In this document: one piece after another, positions 41,954-51,961 of the stretch
How positions within the stretch are numbered: position 1 is the first letter of the stretch
Layout: the number at the start of each line of letters is the position of its first letter
Origin: Lunularia cruciata
Lineage: Eukaryota > Streptophyta > Marchantiopsida > Lunulariales > Lunulariaceae
Direction: 5' to 3'
DNA length: 64,000 nt
Assembly (NCBI GenBank): GCA_948567375.1
Contig: CAOYZS010000005.1
Span: 992,001-1,056,000 of the forward strand
Translations under genes and position numbers: made by a program
Notes under the pieces: model-generated
The model's database searches: none
Told to the model about the DNA's origin: nothing
The model's input: the letters and a program-made list of their open reading frames with translations, nothing else

Positions 41954-43254
41954 ACCCGAAGTACTCTCTCCTAGTAAAAGATGAAATTGATAAGTACTTA
42001 GGGGCCAGAATAATTTTCCCTGTTCTAAGTAGTGAGTAGGTTTCACCCATTGTCATCATTCCAAAGAAGAAGACCAAGAAAATTTGAGTATGCCAAGATT
42101 TTTGCAAATTGAACGTAGTCACCAGAAAGGATCATCATCCTTTACCATTTACATACACAATTCTGGACCAAGTAGCTGGTCATCCATGCTATAGCTTTCT
42201 CGATGGATTTTTAGGATACAATCAGGTATCCATTCGAGAAGAAGACAAGGACAAAACCACATTTACGACTGATTGGGGCACTTTCGCTCACAATCAAATG
42301 CCCTTTGGGTTGTGTAATGCTCCTGCTACGTTCCAAAGGATGATGAATTCAATATTCAAGGATTTCTTGTGAAAATTTGTGGAGGTCTTCATTGATGATT
42401 TTTGTGTGTTTGGGCGAAGAGATGTACATATAGATTACCTTCGCCAAACTTTCAAAAGGTGCCATTTTGCCAGTTTGTCATTACACCCGGAGAAATGCTT
42501 CTTTGCAATGAAGGAAGGAATTCTTCTGGGGCATCGGGTGTCAAACCAAGGAATTGAAGTGGATGTCGAGAAGGTCAAAGTAATTACAGCATTGGAATCC
42601 CCAAAGAACCTCCGGGAGCTGAGAGCCTTTTTAGGACACGTCGGATACTACAAACGCTTCGTGTCAAACTATGCCGTGCTTGCTGCACCACTTACCAAGC
42701 TTTTGAAGAAATCCAAAGATTATCTGTGGGAAGCAACTCAGGAAGAAGCTTTCCAATTATTGAAGAAGAAACTGGTTGAAGCACCAGTCATGAGGGCCCC
42801 AGATTGGGACGCCCCTTTTCATGTGTATGTGGACACTTTGTCCATGGCCATTGGAGTTGTCTTAAGTCAAAAAGACAAGAAGAAAAAGGACTACCCGGTG
42901 TATTATGCCAGCCGACAACTTTCTGTTTCTGAAAAGAACTACTCAACAACTGAAAGAGAAGCCCTCGGTATGGTTGTATGCCTGCAAGAAATTTTGCCAC
43001 TATCTGTTAGGATACGAATTCGTCTTCTATGTGGACCATTATGCACTGCAACACTTGGTCAAGAAGGCGGATTTGTCCGAGCAAATTGCACAATGGATCT
43101 TGTTGTTACAAGAATTCACATACACTGTACAAGTAAGGAAAGGAGCTTCGCATTCAAATGCGTACTTCTTATCCAGGTTGGAAACTCAAGACCAAGATTG
43201 GGAACTCGATGATCGGTTTCCTGATGAGGAGCTATATCATTTAATGATGGTGTG
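41954..43254 (+). pseudogene. Reverse transcriptase and RNase H, full-length element
   Basis: RT motifs are all recognisable: TRKDHHPLPFTYTILDQ, KTTFTTDWGTFAHNQMPFG, LCNAPATFQRMMNSIF and the catalytic VFIDDFCVFG (FIDD at 42388-42399). Connection sequence LRAFLGHVGYYKRFVSNY follows. RNase H has HVYVDTLSMAIGVVLSQ and STTEREALGMV. Breaks are TAG at about 42037 (a Trp codon in H), TGA at 42370-42372 and a one-base indel near 42970 that shifts to frame 42905-43255 (YACKKFCHYLLGYEFVFYV). The gene ends with TGA at 43253-43255. Confidence 0.85.
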
Positions 43255-43348
43255 AAGTACGCGGTATGGAGCAGAATATCATTATTCGCATACATGCCAT
43301 TGTCCTGAGGGGCTGGATCCGGAAGAAAGGGCAGTCTTCCTTTGGAAA

Positions 43349-44569
43349 ATGGGATCGTACCAATTAAAACACAACATTTTGTTTAAAATGGGCAAAGATG
43401 ATATACTTCGGAGATGCCTAAAAGCATACGAAGTAGGAGGAGTCATTGAATCCTTGCACTCGAAAGCATCGGAGGGACATTATGCCCTGAAAAATACGAT
43501 GAAGAAAATTCTTTCAGCAGGGTATTGGTGGCCTACGATGTATAAAGATACCCATGCCCATATTCGGAGTTGTGATGCCTGTCAAAGAACAAGGAAACCG
43601 ACGGCGACTTCCCAGTGGCCTTTGAAACCAATTTTGCCTTTGGCCCCATTTGAAAAATGGGGTATTGATTTTGTGGGACCTATTCAACCAGTAACTCGTG
43701 TCACAAGGAAGAGGTACATCTTAGTATGTACGGATTATGCCACCAAGATGGTGGAAGCAGAGGCAACACGAAGAGATGATGCGGAGATAGTAGCAGAATT
43801 TTTCTTCCGAAACATCATTTCCCGTTATGGGTGTCCTCTAGAATTGGTTAGTGATCGAGGAACTCATTTTTTGAACTCAATGGTGGAAGCGTTAACCAAA
43901 TACTTCCAAATTAAGCATTGGAAGACCACGCCTTATAACCCGAAAGCAAATGGACTCACGGAGAAAGCCAATGGATTGCTGTGTAAAATTTTAAGTAAGG
44001 TGACAGTCAATTATGCCTATGACTGGGATACGAAGTTACGTGCAGCATTATGGGCATATCGGACAACAGAAAAAATTACTACCAAGCAAACTCCTTATTT
44101 TTTGACATACGGATTGCATCCCATATTACTAGTTGAGTTTGAAGTACCGACATATAGAATACTTTGCGAAGAACGTTTGTCGGAGGAAGAAAGTCAAGAT
44201 CTTTGGATCCATCAACTGATGTGGTTGGAAGAGAAAAGGGACGATGCAATGCAAACAACAAAGGAAATTCAAGAACAACGGAAAGGTAGGCACGATAAAA
44301 GAATCAAACTTGTGACTGTTCAAGAAGGAGATCTGGTATTATTATATGATAATTGCCGCCTATTTTTTCTAGGAAAATTACATCTGAGATGGATGGGACC
44401 GTATCATGTGATGCACAATTATGATAATGGTTCTATTCAACTGGCAGACCTGGATGGCAATCCTTTTGCAACTCGCGTCAATGGTTGGAGGGTTAGAAAA
44501 TATAGGACCCCAAACCCGACTTTGTATAAAAACCCGGTTGTCGGTGTTTGCGGGGACGCTCACATTTGA
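43349..44569 (+). CDS. Integrase, intact frame
   Basis: This frame of 406 codons is uninterrupted to TGA 44567-44569. It has an HHCC zinc-binding module (HYALKN, SCDACQRTRK) and a catalytic core with Asp 43667-43669 (WGIDFVGP), Asp 43853-43855 (VSDRGTHF) and Glu 43961-43963 (GLTEKANG), spaced D-X61-D-X35-E. A GPY-type C-terminal module follows (RWMGPYHVMHNYDNGS, RVNGWRVRKY). The first codon used here is internal to pol; there is a stop at 43253 in the preceding RNase H frame. All catalytic residues are present, the best preserved enzyme in the window. The stop codon overlaps the polypurine tract. Confidence 0.9.
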   Translation: MGSYQLKHNILFKMGKDDILRRCLKAYEVGGVIESLHSKASEGHYALKNTMKKILSAGYWWPTMYKDTHAHIRSCDACQRTRKPTATSQWPLKPILPLAPFEKWGIDFVGPIQPVTRVTRKRYILVCTDYATKMVEAEATRRDDAEIVAEFFFRNIISRYGCPLELVSDRGTHFLNSMVEALTKYFQIKHWKTTPYNPKANGLTEKANGLLCKILSKVTVNYAYDWDTKLRAALWAYRTTEKITTKQTPYFLTYGLHPILLVEFEVPTYRILCEERLSEEESQDLWIHQLMWLEEKRDDAMQTTKEIQEQRKGRHDKRIKLVTVQEGDLVLLYDNCRLFFLGKLHLRWMGPYHVMHNYDNGSIQLADLDGNPFATRVNGWRVRKYRTPNPTLYKNPVVGVCGDAHI

Positions 44570-44580
44570 GGGAGGGGGTA
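44568..44580 (+). other. Polypurine tract
   Basis: GAGGGAGGGGGTA overlaps the integrase stop codon and abuts the 3' LTR start at 44581. There is no gap between pol and the LTR, so no separate third ORF precedes the LTR. Confidence 0.9.
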
Positions 44581-47500
44581 TGTGGTACCCACATTTTTTG
44601 TTTTTTATGGTTAGTAGTGTTTAAGAGACGAAATAAGCACAGAAAAGTCGAATTGCAGACAAAGAAGAGGCAAAAGTAACTTTGGAGGAAAGCCAAAGAA
44701 GCTGACATCGGATCCAACGATGGAGGTACTCGGAAGAGGAGTACGCCGGAAGCAGGCCGAAGATCATTGTCTTTGGGTTGGAAAACACAGGAATGATGAA
44801 GACCGTTTAACAACCTCAGTACATGGCAAGAAAGTACATTTCAAGAAACGGCGGGGGCAGAAGAAGCATGTCTTGACAGTGACCGGGAGAGCACGCAGAA
44901 GAGAGAAACTCACAGATGAAATTGAATGAAGAATGACTGCAATTCGGGGCAATATGAAATTGTGAATGCACAAGGGGAAGTTGAATTTGCCGAGTAAATT
45001 TCCAATTCCTTTGAGTAGTCATCCTACAGGAATGCGTGTCCGGAAGCCCGTCGAGAGTGAAATTTTCCGAAACCTTGAGGGAGTTAGAGTGTCTCGTCCA
45101 GGAGAGGGGCTGATCTTCCAACAACGTAGAACGAGAGAACAAATCATGGCGAAGAAGGTGGCCAACGCGGTGGCAGTGAGAGGTTTTGCAATTCGAAGGG
45201 TAGATGTAGTAGCAAGGATCAAAGTCTTGGTGAGACTTCGTATCACCTTTTTAGCCTGGAACTGGAATTTCAGTTTCCCGGGAGTAATGGCAGAAATCAC
45301 TGCCAGTAATTGTGAGGAGGGTCCCAAAGTGGAGGGGAAGAGAGGCAATCCGGCTCGATGGACTGAGTCGGATTGGAAGTTGGTCTTGGGGAGAGAAGCA
45401 GGAGAGCCGACAGGAATCACCTTCTATCGGAAGTATGATGCTACAGAGGAGACGGCGGAAATTTGTAATTTGTTCTTTGCTCCAAGAACTACAAATGGTT
45501 ACAAGGTGGAGTCCTATCGGGACCCGATCCGAAGAAGTATTGTAGGGGTGATGATGGCCATGTTCAAGCTGGAGCGAACAACGTACGTAACCATGCAGCA
45601 AGCGGTCTTCTTCCACCAGATGTTTGCAGGGGTACCTGTGAATTGGGCGAAGTGTTTCCATCACCGAACCAGGCAGATGGTAGTGAATTGGCAAATGGGC
45701 TTGCCACCGCATTATTTTGCGTCATTTGTAGCACATTTCTACTTCGGCCTAAACTTGCTCTCTGAAGACGAGAGGCATCGTATGGTCTCCCACATGCATC
45801 CTGATTTGAGACGAGAAGCCGACGAAGAGGAGCAACAGTACATGCTTCAGCTGAGGGCAAATGACGAATACTTTGCGAGAACAAGACTGTGGAAGATTGA
45901 AGATGTTGCCAGTCCGAAGAAGAAGAAGCGAAGTAAGCCCAAAGAAGCTAAACCATCGCCCATCCAACGTAAGACTTGGAGGCTGATGTTGAAGACCACT
46001 AACGTCGTGAGAAGAGCATCTTCGGGATTGGAGTCGGATGAAGAAATTGAGTTGCAAGAAGAAGACTCAGACGAAGAAGAGCTCACGTTGAAGAGTGGGG
46101 AGTCGGGTAGTGAAAGTGAGGGAGAGCCCAAAGTCCAGCAATCTGTGGTGGTGAGTGAAGCTGGCGAGGTAATGGTGGAGAACAAACCAAATCCGAAGCA
46201 AAGAAGGAATATCCCTCGGGCCCGAGTTCAAGAGGCCAAGACGAAGATAGCGCAGACACTATGAAGATACAAAGATCACGACTTCGGATGAAGGAGCTGA
46301 TGACACAAGGAAAGACTCCAGACGAAGGAGGCAATGATGATAAAGAAACTTTTGGCAGGATATCATATTTAACGAAGGTGGTCACACCATTGCTGGAGAT
46401 GTTGAAGGAACATTGGAGAGGAATTCCCCAAGATCGCAAAAAGGAGATGAATGAAATGCAGGTGGTGAAGCATCTGCTGAAGGAATTGCAGGAGCTGTAG
46501 GAGCATCAAATCCGAAGAAGTGCAGAAATTGAAGATCTTCCGAGGGAGGAAGACTCGAGGAAGAAACTGCTGAGCGTGTTACAAGAGAGTTGCGCAGAGA
46601 AGGAGAAGGACCTGCAAACGCAAGCCAAAGAATTGAAGGAGCAGGCGATGTGGCTCAGCAAGATGCGGGAGGAAGTAAGTAATATGCGCGTCAAGAATGT
46701 CCATTTTAAGGCGATGAACATCGTGATGGAGCAAGAATTGGACAGCTTGAAGAAGAGTGCCGCAACAAAAGATCAAGCATGGCAGAGAGAATTGGCGTCC
46801 AGGCAAGAAGAAGAAGAGCGTTTGCGTGAACTTGTCAAAAGTGCGGAGCAGCAAAAAATCCAGTATGCAGAGGAGAAGAAGATGCTCGTTGTAGAATACA
46901 AAGACAAGTTGCAGATGTATCGGGAGGAATTGAAGGTGGAGCGTTCTCGAGGATACGCATCGGAATCAGCAGGGGACATTGCGGGGAAGCTACGCGCAAT
47001 TTTAAGCACGGAGGCTGAAGGAAGATTGGAAGAAGCTCGTCTGCATGAGTTGAAGTTACTTGTGCAGGAGACTCGGAAGCGAAGAGCCAAGGATGTGGAC
47101 ATGAACACATTGCTGATTTGGTTGAAAGAACGAGTAGATAGGAAAATGTTGGAAGTAGAGAATAATGTTAGTCTTAGATTGGATTTAGTCAATTCAGAAT
47201 TGGAGAAGATTCAGAATAGTGTGACAATGGAGAAGAAACCCGATGTCGTAGAAGTAGGAATTCAGGTGTCATTGGACTTGCTAATTGACACATTAGAGAA
47301 GAGTGGGTTGGGTAATAAGAGTGTAGATAGAGTAACCCGGAGTTCAATTACAGATTGTAGTGAAGAAGTTGTAGAATTAGTAAGGAAATTAGTAGAATCA
47401 GTCATACCCGAAGAAGGTGAAATAGCAAGAAGATCATTGGGTTTGGAAGCCGATGATGAGGTCGACATCGGATCAGGATAAAAGTCGATTTTGAGATAGG

Positions 47501-48279
47501 AAGAGTCAGATATGAAGAGATAGATTGTCATTTGGGATCTATAGGTAGGAAGGGATGTTAGGAAGCGGTGCTAGGTAGGAAAATCTGCCATTTGCTTCAG
47601 TATTTTAGTGGAGCATTCGCAATACGATGTTATTCAGTATTCAAATTTCTGAAGATAGATAAAGCGAAGTGCTGGTTTCAATACTCGTCGCTTAAGCTTA
47701 ATTCCGATTGTCAATTTTGTGTTTATGTTTGTGAGTGTGTGGAGAATTCCCAAGAGCAAGTCAATGTGTTTGTGGATGTTGGAATCTGCAGCCTTGATCT
47801 TCATTCTGTGTGTTTGATCCTGAGTGAAGTGCATCGGAGCAATGCCTTGACAGATCTGAGGGGAATTGTAGTGTTGTTAGTATTCTGCACTTGTGATTGC
47901 AGCACGAAGTTGGTGTGAAGCAATTTCAATCGAGGAAGTTGTGCCTTCAGTGGAGGGGTGGAACACAATTCTGAGGCAAAATTGGTCTTTGCAGTGAAGT
48001 GCCGTCTTCGAGAGAATCTGAATCATCACAATCAAGAGTTGTTTGGACAAAATTGACTATGTTGTGATTATGTGTGTGTATTCGTGACAAGTTGTCAAGA
48101 TTGTGAGCTTGTTACTCTCTTATGGGTGTAGTTTCTACCTGAGAGATTAAAGAAGCAATCAAGAAGAACTGCAATTGTGACTTTTGACTTCGTATTTTCC
48201 CAATTCTGGATCGTATCTCTACGGGAACGAACTTTACTGACTCGATTACTGCAAAAGTGATATTTGCCGGGTTGTCACA
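44581..48279 (+). repeat. 3' LTR of the full-length element (3699 bp)
   Basis: It pairs with 34911-38601. It carries the LTR ORF 44966-47481 and is followed by target duplication CTCTA (48280-48284) and then host LTR ORF sequence of element H. Confidence 0.95.
44966..47481 (+). pseudogene. LTR ORF in the 3' LTR (B type), two breaks
   Basis: The ORF opens at ATG 44966 and runs 432 codons to 46264 because of a one-base loss near 46190. The frame resumes as 46261-46500, is stopped by TAG 46498-46500 (CAG in the 5' LTR), and is then open from 46501 to 47481. The globular domain includes VLVRLRITFLAWNWNFSFPG, KRGNPARWTESDWKLVLG, PVNWAKCFHHRTRQMVVNW and HYFASFVAHFYFGLNLL. The linker has EEELTLKSGESGS; the coiled coil has LHELKLLVQETRKRRAKDVD; the tail is VDIGSG. 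Length without the breaks would be about 838 codons. It has no cysteine-rich, membrane or enzyme motif. Confidence 0.85.
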
Positions 48280-48284
48280 CTCTA

Positions 48285-49627
48285 CTTGTAGAAGAAGAAG
48301 AAGTTTGGGTGGAGCTCAAGGAAGAGAATAACGTGAAGTTGGAGGATGAAGTGCCTAAGCCGGAGGAGAAGAAGATTACAATTCAGAGGGGAGTTTGGTC
48401 GAGGCGCAAAGTGCAGTTTGAAGCGGGTCCAAGCAAGGCAAGGGAAGAGGAGAATGCTAGTTTAGGAAGTGAAGCATCTATTCCAATACAATGATTGCAC
48501 AGAAGAAAGCGAGTATCGGGAGAAGAAGAGGTAAAGAAGGAGATCACTCCGTAGGTTTAAGTAGTTGCGAGTGATGGAGTGGAGTACTTGTGAGAAGTTG
48601 TGTGCCCGATGTTGGTGAAGCTAGAGCACAAGAAGAGGGAGATGCAGTCAAAGTGTCCGGAGGTGAAGATTGTGTTGTAGGTATTAGCAAGACTGGAAGA
48701 AGAGAACTCGGAGTTGAAGAAGAGTATAATCCAAGGTGAGGAGGAAAGGGAAGTACTACGAGTGGATGCAGTAGTGCAGAGTCAAGTGATTGAGAACTTG
48801 AAGAGAGAAGCAAGGTATCAAGAGGAACTTGTGGAGCAGAGTGACATAGCAAGGGAAAGACAAGTAGCGGATGAAATCTTGAAGCAGCAGTTTGCTAATT
48901 CAAGACTAGAAATTATCCATGCTATGGAAAGGGTAGTAGAGAAGGAACAAGAGCTCGATAGAGCAATGGAGAGTGTAGAAGAGAAGAAGCAATTGGGGCA
49001 ATGGGAGTTCACAATGAGATATAGGGAAGAAGAGAGATTACAAGAGTTACTTCGTAATCATGAGAAGAAGGTTGTGCAAGAGGAGAAGGAGAAGGAAATT
49101 GTGAAAGCCGAGTTCGAGGCAGAATTGGCAATGTACAAGGAAGATTGGCTTGCAGATCGGGAGTGTGAAAGGAAGATGAGATTGGAGCCATTGAAGGAGA
49201 TCATAATTAGGATGAATGTGATGCTAAGTACAGAGTCCAGTGTTTGTATTGAAGAGACGAGGCTGCACGAGTTGAAGTTGTTGGTGCAAGAGACGAGGAG
49301 GAGACATGCAAAGGATACAGATTTGAATGCATTATTGATTAGTGTCAGAACTCATGTAGATAGGAAAATATTAGAAGTAGAAGATAATATCACGATTAGA
49401 TTAGATTTGATAAAGTTGGAGATAGATAAACTTTAGAAAGATGTTAGAGCAAAACCCAAAGTAGATGAAGTAGCAGTGCAGATGTCTTCGGAGTTACCCT
49501 TGGAAGCATTAGAGAACAGTGGGTCAAAAGATAAGGAGTTAGATAGATTACCCACTAGTGAAATGTCAGATCAGGAAAGAGAATTGTTAGATCTGGTAGA
49601 AGATGTAGGAATTATGAAACCGGAGGA
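48285..49627 (+). pseudogene. LTR ORF of element H, second part
   Basis: The linker resumes after the insertion (KLEDEVPKPEEKKITIQRGV), then GVEY, VCPMLVKLEHKKREMQ and the coiled coil, open at 48714-49436 (240 codons, LHELKLLVQETRRRHAKDTDLN). TAG at 48678-48680 lies at the same codon as the TAG at 11130 in the 9171 LTR. TAG at 49434-49436 replaces a Trp codon. The tail is VQMSSELPLEALENSGSKD and LLDLVEDVGIMKPED. Here the LTR sequence stops, about 40 codons short of the VDIGSE end, and gag sequence begins. Confidence 0.8.
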
Positions 49628-51950
49628 CAAGAAAGAACTCAAGGAGGCACTACTCAGAACTCAGGAACTGAGTTTGGAGAAGGAGACGAAGACAAAGCCT
49701 CCACTTTTTCTGGCAGACATCCAATCCGAAGTAAAGGGTCTGATCCAAGCCAAGGTGGGCCAACCTAACGAACCTCGGGTTAAGGCCACTAGCAATCCCG
49801 TCACCATCTTAAAACATCCCGAAGTCAAAATGGAACATGGAGAGACTTTGAACCCAAAGCCAAAGGCAAAGACAGTCAAATTGGGAGGAGTACCCCAATA
49901 CAATATTGTAGCAATTTGGCAGCCACAAATGCCAACATTACATTCAAGCAATTGTGGGAAGACAATAAGTTGTACAAGAAGCAGCTGAATTTGGCCCTTA
50001 AGAAGGTGAGGTTGATGTCAAAGAAGGACCTGCTCGCTATCTATTGTATTGAACAAGAAGATCTGGGATCTCCCGAGGTTGACACGGAGATTGCAGGGTG
50101 CATGATCAAATCGATACCCATTGATTTGGGTTCCGGTTTGAATGTCATGATCAAGGATATTACAAATTGACTGGGTATCATACGTTTGAGCCAACACTCC
50201 AAGTTTTGAAATTTGCGGACCAAACCAGGAGATGGCCTTTGGGCATGCTGTCAAACATAACCATGATCATTGGAGGGGTGCCCTTCAAGTTGAATTACAT
50301 TGTGTTGCAACCAGTGACAAAGACTGGTTACCCTCTATTGATCAGAAGACCCTGGTTGTACAGTGCCCAAGTTGTGGTGGATTGGCATCAGCAGAAGTTA
50401 CGATTCAAGGACATTTTGTCCGAAGATCAGAAGCTGGTGCTTGTGAGTTGGACAAAAGTTCCCCATCTCGGGGAAACGAGTTTGTTAGAAGAGGAGGACG
50501 AATCCAAAGACTCATCGTCTTCATCCTCAGATGAATCCAAAGATGAAGTCCAAGTTAACTACTTGGAATGCTACGAGGTGGATGTCAAAGATGAAGATCC
50601 ATACGACCTTGCCTCGGGTGAACCTGACTTGGAGGAAGGGGGTTTGATGGCAGCCTGCCTCGGGTTAAGCCGAGTAAGCCACGTTGAAGGAGTCATCAAC
50701 CCCGATGACTATCAAGATGTTGTCTTGACTGAAGGGAAAATTTTAAAATTTTCAAAAATAGTCACTTTAGAGGAGTTGGCAAGATACACTGCCCTATTCA
50801 TAGAATTCTAGGATGTATTCCCCCGGTCTATTGATCAAATGCTAGGTATTCCACGAGAATTTGGAGAACACCGGATTGATCTAGTTGAAGGTGCGGTTCC
50901 GGTTCGGCAGAGACAATACCGCTTGAACCCAAAGTACTCACTTTTGTTGAAAGATGAAATCGACAAGTACTTAGAAGCCGGAATCATCTTCCTTGTCTTA
51001 AGCAATGAATGGATCTCCCCCATTGTCATTGTCCCGAAGAAGAAAACAGGGAAGATCCGAGTGTGCCAAGACTTCCGTAAGTTGAACGGAGTCACAAGGA
51101 AGGATCATCATTCCTTGCCTTTTACCAATACAATTCTAGATCAAGTAGCTGGTCACCCTTGTTATAGCTTTCTCAATGGATTTTTAGGGTACAATCAAGT
51201 ATCCATTCGAGAAGAGGACAAGGATAAAACTACATTCACGACCAATTGGGGCACTTTAGCTTACAATCAAATGTCCTTTGGGTTGTGTAATGCTCCCGCT
51301 ACTTTCCAGTGGATGATGAATTCAATCTTCAAAGATTTCTTGTGCAAATTTGTGGAAGTCTTCATTGATGATTTTTGTGTGTTTGGGCAAAGAGATGTAC
51401 ATTTGGATTACCTTCACCAAACTTTTGCCGGCTTGTCATTACTCTCAAAGAAATGCTTCTTCGCAATGAAGGAGGGAATTCTTCTGGGGCATTGGGTGCC
51501 AAGCCGAGGTATTGAAGTTGATGTCGAGAAGGTTAAAGTAATCATAGCTTTGGAATCCCCGAAGAACATCCAAGAGCTGAGAGCCTTCTTGGGACATGTC
51601 GGATACTATAGACGCTTTGAGTCAAATTATGCGGTGCTTATTGCACCCCTTACAAAGCTTCTGAAGAAATCCAAAGACTATATGTGGGAAGCAAATCAAG
51701 AAGAAGCTATCTAGGTGTTGAAGAAAAAGTTGCTTAAAGCACCAGTTATGAGGGCCCCAAATTGGGAAGTCCCTTTTCATGTATATGTGGAGACTTTGTC
51801 CATGGCTATTGGTGTTGTCTTAAGTCAAAAGGATGAGAAGAAGAAGGACTTTGTAGTGTATTATGCCAGCCGACAACTTTCAGTTTCTGAAAAGAACTAT
51901 TCGATGACTGAAAGATAAGCACTCAGGATGGTATATGCCAGCAAGAAATT
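49628..51950 (+). pseudogene. gag end, protease, RT and RNase H of element H
   Basis: Frame 49476-49988 runs without interruption from the LTR ORF into the end of gag (LADIQSEVKGLIQAKVGQP). The protease has PIDLGSGLNVM near 50120. 50839-51714 is open over 291 codons and gives almost the whole RT: VRQRQYRLNPKYSLLLKDE, RKLNGVTRKDHHSLPF, LCNAPATFQWMMNSIF, VFIDDFCVFG and LRAFLGHVGYYRRFESNY. RNase H follows to about 51960 (VVYYASRQLSVSEKNYSMTE), with stops at 51712 and 51916. Integrase is absent. R-U5, PBS and most of gag are deleted at 49627. Confidence 0.85.
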
Positions 51951-51961
51951 TTGCCACTACC

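Larger units (their letters stand above)
34911..48279 (+). mobile_element. Full-length Ty3/gypsy element with 3.7-kb ORF-bearing LTRs
   Basis: This 13.4-kb element has LTRs at 34911-38601 and 44581-48279, both starting TGTGGTACCCACA and ending GGGTTGTCACA. The TG...CA termini extend to a TGTG...CACA inverted repeat. Internally it has gag, protease, RT, RNase H and integrase in that order, then a polypurine tract. In the stretches compared by eye the LTRs are about 93-95% identical, mostly differing by transitions. The PBS, leader and gag start are missing: the 5' LTR is followed by a copy of the 3' host flank. Frameshifts in gag and pol make it non-autonomous as it stands. Confidence 0.95.

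Noticed and set aside
44966-47481. LTR ORF as a retroviral-type envelope gene
   Set aside because: Its position fits, but there is no signal peptide, transmembrane segment, furin-like site or cysteine pattern. The acidic linker and coiled coil argue for a soluble protein.
34911-48279. Two adjacent independent solo LTRs instead of one element
   Set aside because: The polypurine tract at 44568, the shared outer CTCTA duplication and the collinear gag-pol between the LTRs support one element, although the 5' junction is rearranged.
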